Source: Cyclostephanos tholiformis (Eukaryota > Bacillariophyta > Thalassiosirophyceae > Thalassiosirales > Thalassiosiraceae). From it: a DNA stretch of 12,188 bases. Under the pieces are notes generated by a model that searched no databases, was not told the origin of the DNA, and saw nothing but the letters and a program-made list of their open reading frames with translations. Every line of letters starts with the position of its first letter. Positions within the stretch are counted from its first letter, which is position 1. Below, one piece after another: positions 7,401-12,188 of the stretch. Position numbers and translations under genes: made by a program. Location: positions 1 to 12,188 of the forward strand of contig JALLPB010000928.1 in NCBI GenBank assembly GCA_036939975.1, read 5' to 3'.

Positions 7401-8752
7401 AGGAGGACGATTATATGATGGCATATGACGAGGAGAATTTTTATGATGCACTCGGGTTGGAAGAGTTAGATGTGGTCAATGTCGACCATGTCACTCAGGC
7501 CAGCATCGCGACGAAGAAAAAGGACGACGATGCCACATCAGCGAGCAGCGGCAGCGAATTGCAGAAAAATTCCAAGAAGGCATCGTCGGCCTCGGGCATT
7601 ATTCCTCTGACGATCGGACGTGCAAGAAAATCTGGGGGCGAGAAGGATAAAGTGCCATCGTCGAACGAGGCCACGCCCACGAAACCTGGTCGCGGTGGCT
7701 CCAATGCGTCCGGTCCTGTTCCGGTTGTGGTGGGACCTACGCCAATGCCAAAACCTCCCTCCTCCCCACCAGGAGCGGGGGCTTCTATGGCAGCCGTCCT
7801 CAAGCGTGAAAGTGAGGAACGCCTGAGGGCGCAGCTCCAGGCCGCCGCGGCCCAAGCTCAGCAGGAACAGGCGCTGCAACAGCAGCAGCAGGCCGAGCTG
7901 CTACAAAAACAGCAGCTCCAAAAGCAACAGGCCGAGGCACAGCGTCTTCAGCAGGCGGAGGCGTTGCGTCAACAACTTGAGGCGCAGCAAAAAGCGCAAG
8001 CGGCAGCACAGCAAGCCGAGGCACACATGAGGCAGCAACAGCTGATGATGGAACAGCGTCAGGCGGCGGCCCAGCTGCAGCAGCAGCAAGCGGCCCAGCA
8101 GGATGCAGTAGCGAAGCAAAAATTATTGCAGCAACAGCAGCAGCAGCAAGTGACTCAACAGATATCCCAGCAGCAGCAGAACGTGCTAAATGTGGGCTTG
8201 TCTGGTCTGTCGCTTGGCAACGCTATCGGGACGAACAAAGTCTCTGCCGCGTTGTCTTCTGTCTCATTGCAACAGCCATTGGCCACCGGCGTGGTCACTT
8301 CCAACAAGGACATCACAGAACGATACCTCAACGCGCTGAATGACTCTTTCCTTCAAATGCCCACCTCCGCTGAAACAGAGCGCGCCAAATCTTACACGCC
8401 ACGTAACCCCTACCTCGCCGCGCCTTCCTGCTACCCCTCCACACCCTCCCCCATACTCGACAATCCGGCGGTATTCGAAAAGCTCGGAACGGATGCTTTG
8501 TTCTTCATCTTCTACTACGCCCAGGGCACCTACCAGCAGTATCTAGCTGCGCGGGAGTTGAAGAAGCAAAGCTGGAGGTATCACAAGAAGTACATGACAT
8601 GGTTCCAACGACACGAGGAGCCTAAGGTTACCACCGACGACTATGAGCAGGGCACCTATGTGTATTTCGATTACGAGACAGGATGGTGCCAAAGGATCAA
8701 GAGCGATTTTCGCTTTGATTATTCGTTCTTGGAGGACTCACTGCCGGTTTGA
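4449..8752 (+). CDS. NOT3: CCR4-NOT transcription/deadenylation complex subunit NOT3 (two exons)
   Basis: NOT3 is a scaffold subunit of CCR4-NOT, the main cytoplasmic mRNA deadenylase. Exon 1 is 4449-4473 and encodes MSGARKLQ plus the first base of Thr; its donor is GTAAGT. Exon 2 is 6795-8752, after an acceptor ending aaaatag. Splicing restores the family N-terminus RKLQ-x-EIDRV and gives 660 residues. The N-terminal NOT3/5 coiled-coil domain spans about 1-235 (QKEKYE, LKKEIKKLQRLRDQIK, ETKTK, FSKEGL). A Gln/Ala-rich low-complexity linker covers about 344-472. The C-terminal NOT box covers about 545-655 (LFFIFYYAQGTYQQYLAA, KYMTWFQRHEEPK, EQGTYVYFDYE). The frame before 6795 (GTG at 6701, ATG at 6707) gives a tail unlike any NOT3 and looks intronic. 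Family identity is certain. Exon 1 is inferred, and the intron contains an assembly join. Confidence 0.93.
4586..4657 (+). repeat. 72-bp exact direct repeat, copy 1
   Basis: Identical over 72 bp to 6374-6445, starting gcgccccgcgtcgggg and ending acgacgacgcg. The copies are offset by 1788 bp. Left flanks are similar G-rich sequence but not identical. Beyond copy 1 the sequence continues ttcggagaatg. Confidence 0.95.
4665..4770. other. AT-rich island with imperfect inverted repeat
   Basis: An AT-rich stretch (runs of tatta and ataat) interrupts the GC-rich intron. Positions 4733-4750 (cataataatatcatcgcc) pair imperfectly with 4756-4767 (ggcgatattatg), differing by two 3-nt insertions. Similar AT islands lie near 5545-5567, 5770-5800 and 5862-5880. 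Their function is unknown. They could be remnants of small inverted-repeat elements or simply compositional. Confidence 0.5.
4818..4871. repeat. Poly-G then poly-C pair
   Basis: A run of 10 G (4818-4827) is followed after a short GC-rich spacer by a run of 26 C (4846-4871). The two can pair as a hairpin or form quadruplex and i-motif structures. Run lengths in a short-read assembly are unreliable. Confidence 0.8.
5286..5333. repeat. Poly-C then GGT/poly-G pair
   Basis: Fifteen C (5286-5300) are followed directly by a ggtgg-rich block that ends in 12 G (5322-5333). This again can self-pair or form a G-quadruplex. Confidence 0.8.
5439..5455. repeat. GT dinucleotide microsatellite
   Basis: About eight GT units in the NOT3 intron, ending in gcgcgg. 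A simple sequence repeat. Confidence 0.85.
5634..5707. repeat. Poly-C then poly-G pair around a ggtc/ccat repeat
   Basis: Twenty C (5634-5653) and twelve G (5696-5707) flank a short spacer of repeated ggtcg and ccat units. This is the third C/G homopolymer pair in the same intron. Confidence 0.8.
6103..6132. repeat. acg/act trinucleotide repeat
   Basis: Alternating acg and act units on the plus strand within the intron. A simple sequence repeat typical of this triplet-rich region. Confidence 0.8.
6374..6445 (+). repeat. 72-bp exact direct repeat, copy 2, ending at the assembly join
   Basis: Identical to 4586-4657. The match stops exactly where an N (6446) and adapter sequence begin, so the true right flank of this copy is unknown. 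A contig ending in an exact repeat is a common place for an assembler to break. Confidence 0.95.
6446..6466. other. Assembly join: N plus untrimmed Illumina adapter
   Basis: A single N at 6446 is followed by acacgacgctcttccgatct (6447-6466). This is the 3' end of the standard Illumina TruSeq universal adapter, and the N stands where the adapter has T. It is not genomic DNA. The left contig ends at 6445 and the right contig's genomic sequence begins at 6467. The true order and distance between the two sides are not established. Confidence 0.95.
7800..8185 (+). repeat. CAG/CAA-rich glutamine tract in NOT3
   Basis: A long Gln/Ala-rich stretch, roughly residues 344-472 of the spliced protein, built from cag, caa and gcg codons with interspersed Leu and Glu. 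Mixed codon use suggests an old tract rather than a recent triplet expansion. Gln-rich linkers are common in NOT proteins. Confidence 0.85.
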
Positions 8753-8949
8753 TTGAGGTCGTTCATGTTGAGTGTACATTAACTACAGCTGGGGACAGGG
8801 TGGTAGGAGGAATTCTTTGCAGAAGGTGATAGAAAGAATGCGTCATAATGAAGACCAAGTTTTATCATAAAATTACAAATTTGCGCAGCTACATAATACG
8901 AAGTAAAGCTTGGATTTCGAAAGTCACAAGGGGGAAATATCATTGTCAT
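8753..8949. other. Convergent 3' intergenic region
   Basis: These 197 bp lie between the stop codons of NOT3 (plus) and the DTW gene (minus). It must hold both 3' UTRs. An AT-rich patch lies near 8855-8885. No ORF or structured RNA is evident. Confidence 0.6.
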
Positions 8950-10104
8950 TCAAGTTAGAACTTGTTTCCCTCGGTAGCGTCTTGTCTGATCCACCTTCAT
9001 TTTGACCAGATCAAGGATCCTCCCCCCATTTTCTTCCGACAAGCCAAGGCCAACCAAGGCCGCAGTGACCGCTTCGGCGGTACATAAATTGAGCTCACTG
9101 CCACCCTCTTGCCGCCGCAGTGGTCTCAGCAAAGATGGCTGAATACGTTTCGTCTCGTCGTAGTCAACATCATCAACATTGCCTACCGAAGGCCGAGGAC
9201 TCCAGAAAAGTACGTCAGGAGGGAGGGACAGTCGTTGTATTGTTGCTGGAAGCTTAGACGCCATGCGCCTTGCTGTTCGCCAAGTTCCTTCTAATACTAT
9301 CAATGTCACTTGGCAATCGTTATCGTCTCTAGCCAGCGTTGTCTGGAGATCCTGCCAAGTTACTCGATCGTGTTGTATCTTAGGGCCGACGGGATATGTT
9401 TCCTCGCCCTGTTTGATCGAAGTGTCATTGTCTGGCCACAGAACAACAAAATGACCGCTGCCAATATTACCAAGAATGCTTTGAAGCTCCTCGTCGTGTT
9501 GTGGAAGTCCTTTCATCAGAAGTTTCGTATCATCTAACAATAGCGGAAGCAGAGATCCGGAGTTGGAGATAGACGTCCACTCGCGGTGATGCGTCCACAA
9601 TATCACCTGCTTGACGGCCAAGGGCAGTTTTATTCGGGACAACGAGGCAGCCTCTTGACAAAGACAAATGGGAAGATAGCACCAGCACTTGCGACAGACG
9701 AAGGGATGCTTTGCATACCGAAACCGATGCTCGCAAATGAGACTATGCTTCTTGGGTCCGTCGTCGAGGGATGCTTTTACCCGTCGATTCAACATTCGTG
9801 AGGCAGCCGCGTGATCCTCCTGATATCGTCGAATTTCCTCGACCGTCATTCCAAGCTGTTTTGCATAGCGCTCTGGAGATGAGAGCATATGAGATAGCGA
9901 GTCGTTGTCGTCGTGACTCATCCGAACTCCCCTACGATTTCGTCGCCATTGTTGGATTAATAAAGACCACGAACGAGTCGCATAGCCTCTCGCACCAACA
10001 ATGCCATGGAAACCACAAGGAGGGCACCCTATATGTAAGGGAAACGCTGCAGTGGTTGCAGCGAAAAAGATACATGTGCCGGTTTGCGAGCCGAAGAACC
10101 CCAT
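8950..10104 (-). CDS. DTW-domain protein, probable tRNA-uridine aminocarboxypropyltransferase
   Basis: DTW-domain enzymes (bacterial TapT; eukaryotic DTWD1 and DTWD2) transfer the 3-amino-3-carboxypropyl group of S-adenosylmethionine to a D-loop uridine of tRNA, giving acp3U. From the first ATG (10104) the protein has 384 residues. A Cys cluster of the family zinc type lies at C137, C140, C142, C147 and C149 (CRKCWCYLPICLC). HHREW at about 172-176 matches the conserved HPxE-type segment, followed by SNSGSLLPL. The signature is EGTW at 272-275 in place of the usual D-x-T-W, followed by RTARRM. NLCTAEAV near the end matches the conserved (S)TxEA segment. The frame extends upstream to a TTG at 10149, but that is not a likely eukaryotic start. 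A second ATG at 9921 would give 323 residues. The region between the two ATGs could be a presequence (FFAATTAAFPL, then a basic stretch) or a 5' UTR. Confidence 0.88.
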   Translation of the reverse strand: MGFFGSQTGTCIFFAATTAAFPLHIGCPPCGFHGIVGARGYATRSWSLLIQQWRRNRRGVRMSHDDNDSLSHMLSSPERYAKQLGMTVEEIRRYQEDHAAASRMLNRRVKASLDDGPKKHSLICEHRFRYAKHPFVCRKCWCYLPICLCQEAASLSRIKLPLAVKQVILWTHHREWTSISNSGSLLPLLLDDTKLLMKGLPQHDEELQSILGNIGSGHFVVLWPDNDTSIKQGEETYPVGPKIQHDRVTWQDLQTTLARDDNDCQVTLIVLEGTWRTARRMASKLPATIQRLSLPPDVLFWSPRPSVGNVDDVDYDETKRIQPSLLRPLRRQEGGSELNLCTAEAVTAALVGLGLSEENGGRILDLVKMKVDQTRRYRGKQVLT

Positions 10105-10284
10105 GGTGATGGTGACAGCCTGTGAGTGGTCAGCCGCTTGCTGGGTCAAGATTCATGATATTTTTAATTATCTACTTACGTACGATACGTTCTTTTTACT
10201 TAGACACCGATTTGGCGGGAGCAAGGACCATGCTACCCTGCCCCAAGTAGCCAGGATGGACCTCAGGCACAAAGGAACAAGACG
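10105..10284. promoter_or_regulatory. Divergent DTW/CSN5 promoter region with E2F-like site and upstream ORFs
   Basis: These 180 bp separate the first DTW ATG from the CSN5 ATG. tttggcggga at 10211-10220 resembles the eukaryotic E2F/DP consensus. On the CSN5 side there is a complete six-codon upstream ORF at 10230-10250. A second ATG at 10256 is out of frame and overlaps the CSN5 start, ending at 10435. If the transcript starts upstream of 10230, these would reduce CSN5 translation. Confidence 0.45.
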
Positions 10285-11732
10285 ATGTCGACCGAAACAG
10301 ACTACTTGGCAGTCGCCGCGGCCGACGCTCGGTACACCTTCGACGTCGCAAAGCTCGATGAATTGCGTAAGTCCTCCCCCTGGAGGGACGATGCAAGGTA
10401 CTTTAAGGCGGTCGCGATCGGCCCATCGGCAGTGATGAAGATGGTGAGTCGTAATTACTTCTTGATTAAGAATGACGGCTCTCCCTTTCTCTCGGATAGG
10501 GTCGACGTTGCTAAAATCGGGAGAGGATGAGCCAAGGGAGATAAATGATTCCGTCCTGCTGCGACCTTTTCTTTCGTGAATCGCTTTTCTCATTGTCATT
10601 TTGACATCCTCGCGACGCGTTTTCCCCCAACCCGCGCCGCCGAAAAATAACGACGAAATGCATTCATCGAATATCGTCCACATCGGTCTGCACTCGCATC
10701 GGAAACAAGATGACGCACTGTCACTCGGGCGTCGAGAAGGGCGTGAAAAAGGGGGGCAATCCCATTGAGGTGATGGGCCTACTCCTAGGCCGTCCCGATC
10801 CGATCACCCCCCATACACTATTAGTCACGGACGTCTTCCCCCTCCCCATCGAGGGGTTCGAGACCCGCGTCATCGCCGATGACGGCGACGTCATCAACCA
10901 TATGATCGAGCTTGGAGAATCCCTAGAGACTACCCGACGGGAAAAGTTCATGGGTTGGTACCACAGTCACCCCTTCGACGTCGGTCCGCATTCCCACTGT
11001 TACATGAGTCAGACGGACATTAGCACCCAATTGCAGTGGCAGCGTGCGGAGGATCCGCACGGGAATCCGTTCCTTGCAATCGTCGTTGATCCGCTTCGGA
11101 GCCTCGCGAAGGGGGATCCGGAACTGAGGGCGTTCCGCGCCTACCCCCCCGAGTACACCCACCCGGTCGTCAACGAGTGTCCGAACGGGGAGATAATTCA
11201 CGAGGAACGCGTGAGACTGGAGCAGTGGGGGAGCTGCTGGGCATCGTACTACGAGCTAGAGGTGGAGTATTACATGTCCAGCGGAGCGCGATCCGTACTG
11301 TCGACGCTCACGCGCAACTTCCTTTGGATGAGGACCCTCGGGACCACACCGTCGTGCGAGGTGGAATCGCGCATTCGTTGCATGGAGGGGGTCGTCGGGG
11401 CCGCGGAGCGTCTCGCCAAGTTCCAACCCGCCAACGGAGGTGGGACTGTGAGGATCAAAGACGCAGGAGACGCGCCATCGGCGCTGATGGGAGCGCGAAG
11501 CGGTGGTGGACGAGTCGGACCGGCATCTTTGGTGGCGTCGCCCAGGGTGGGAGGGATGGGTTCCAGCGAAGGGGTCGGGAGGCCATCCTCTTCCTCCTCC
11601 TCCCCGTCCGGAGGGAAGGAGGAAGAGGATGAGCTCACGAAGAGCTGTCAGGTGGTGATCAACATCGCGACGGAAAAACTGATCGGGTGTATTGCCCAGA
11701 CCGTCAAGAAGGAACTGTTTGCGCAGAGGTAG
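10285..11732 (+). CDS. CSN5: COP9 signalosome subunit 5 (CSN5), JAMM/MPN+ deneddylase (two exons)
   Basis: CSN5 is the zinc isopeptidase of the COP9 signalosome; it removes NEDD8 from cullins. Exon 1 is 10285-10443, ending KMM-proximal at ...AVMKM with a GTGAGT donor. Exon 2 is 10710-11732, after an acceptor ending acaag. The intron is 266 nt and the protein 393 residues, close to family size (human 334) plus low-complexity insertions. Residues 29-53 match the family's PW...YFK lead-in. The MPN core has E73 (EVMG), H138 and H140 (GWYHSHP), S153 and D156 (SQTDIST), so all JAMM metal ligands and the catalytic Glu are present. There are nine residues from P141 to C150 where human CSN5 has four, so the metal loop is five longer. 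The C-terminal helical part follows (YYELEVEYY; NIATEKLIG; KKELFAQR), interrupted by a Ser/Gly/Glu-rich insert at about 317-365. CSN5 rather than Rpn11 because of the PVEG-like PIEGFETRV and the C-terminus. Confidence 0.93.
10444..10709 (+). other. CSN5 intron
   Basis: A 266-nt phase-0 intron with donor GTGAGT and acceptor acaag. A C/T-rich stretch lies about 80 nt before the acceptor (ttttcccccaaccc), but the bases just before the AG are purine-rich, so the exact acceptor is less certain than the donor. Confidence 0.75.
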
Positions 11733-11921
11733 CTAGAGAGGTTTCAGTGTGTTCTTTGTAGAAAAGTGACGTCATAATAACAGGACCCTTTTTGTGGGGG
11801 GCCTTGATTTATCGTCTTTTGCATCGTCGCATGAGAATATAAGTTGGCTATGTATCAATTATTTGACACTGTTACCCCATCAAATTTTCAAGGCGAAGGA
11901 AGAGAGAGTGATTGAAGAGGA

Positions 11922-12113
11922 TTGGTAGGACTGGTGCTTGCATTCAGCTGTCCCTCTATTGCAACACATTCTACAAATTTATTAAGTGGACGAGGATGCA
12001 AGGGTGCTGAAATAACATTCAAACCCAAAAAAACTTCTGCACAGCAAGACGTGATACTCAAAGGTTTGGCAGTAGACATGAGAAAGGGAATCTGTTACGC
12101 AGAATATTTATAA
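11922..12113 (+). CDS. Possible exon or small unknown gene
   Basis: A 63-codon open frame with no ATG at its start (TTG), ending at a TAA. The same frame continues upstream to an ATG at 11850, interrupted by a single TGA at 11913-11915. The predicted peptide (LLSGRGCKGAEITFKPKK, then QQDVILKGLAVDM) has balanced composition, unlike the low-complexity shadows elsewhere, but I recognise no family. It could be an exon with an acceptor at ttcag (11942-11946), or chance. An antisense frame (11888-12079) is open too. Confidence 0.2.
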   Translation: MVGLVLAFSCPSIATHSTNLLSGRGCKGAEITFKPKKTSAQQDVILKGLAVDMRKGICYAEYL

Positions 12114-12117
12114 TCTT

Positions 12118-12179
12118 GATTATATATATAATCGGCATGGATTATATATAATCGGGTAATCCGGATTATATATAATCCG
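12118..12179. repeat. Cluster of AT-rich perfect palindromes
   Basis: Three perfect palindromes lie in a row: 12118-12133 (16 bp), 12140-12153 (14 bp) and 12162-12179 (18 bp), all built on gattatatataatc. The third overlaps a further palindrome, taatccggatta (12157-12168). They could form cruciforms, or be regulatory sites or the edge of a longer repeat cut by the window end. Confidence 0.85.
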
Positions 12180-12188
12180 ATAGAAAGT

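Larger units (their letters stand above)
11733..12188. other. Downstream region of CSN5
   Basis: This holds the CSN5 3' UTR and then AT-richer DNA. It contains a possible short coding piece (11922-12113) and a cluster of AT palindromes near the right edge. No recognised gene. Confidence 0.6.

Noticed and set aside
10353..10378. Donor-like gtaagt inside CSN5 exon 1 (near 10371)
   Set aside because: Reading on through it gives the conserved PW...YFK segment of CSN5, so it is coding and not a splice site.
1..12188. CRISPR arrays, tRNA or rRNA genes, transposase or reverse-transcriptase genes
   Set aside because: None seen: the repeats present are tandem coding repeats, simple sequence, or the single 72-bp pair, and no ORF shows a mobile-element domain.

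Overview
The window is nuclear DNA from a eukaryote, most likely a protist or alga. It carries homologues of eukaryotic housekeeping proteins: CCR4-NOT subunit NOT3, COP9 signalosome subunit CSN5, an ER-type FKBP and a DTW-domain tRNA-modifying enzyme. Several genes are split by short GT-AG introns (85-266 nt) with GTAAGT- or GTGAGT-like donors. I lean towards a stramenopile such as a diatom, but nothing in the window proves it.

Layout. (1) 63-2687, plus: a coiled-coil, repeat-rich protein with no recognised family. Its frame is open to the left edge and its first third has non-coding-like texture. (2) 3097-4155, minus: a six-exon FKBP with a signal peptide and a C-terminal ...KEL that appears only after the last intron is removed. 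(3) 4449-8752, plus: NOT3. Its 25-nt first exon lies at 4449-4473. All of 4474-6794 is its first intron, about 2.3 kb of GC-extreme, homopolymer-rich sequence that also holds an assembly join (an N plus 20 bases of Illumina adapter at 6446-6466) and both copies of an exact 72-bp repeat. (4) 8950-10104, minus: a DTW-domain enzyme. (5) 10285-11732, plus: two-exon CSN5 with an enlarged JAMM metal loop. (6) 11733-12188: downstream DNA ending in AT-rich palindromes, with one weak possible exon.

Gene strands alternate strictly (+,-,+,-,+), giving two divergent promoter regions (FKBP/NOT3, about 290 bp; DTW/CSN5, about 180 bp) and two convergent 3' regions. The genes serve separate housekeeping processes: ER protein folding, mRNA deadenylation, tRNA modification and cullin deneddylation. 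I see no operon, CRISPR array, rRNA, tRNA or defence-like cassette.

No new multi-gene system is visible. The points most worth checking are the NOT3 micro-exon and giant intron, the adapter join inside that intron, the five-residue JAMM insertion in CSN5, and the spliced KEL tail of the FKBP.
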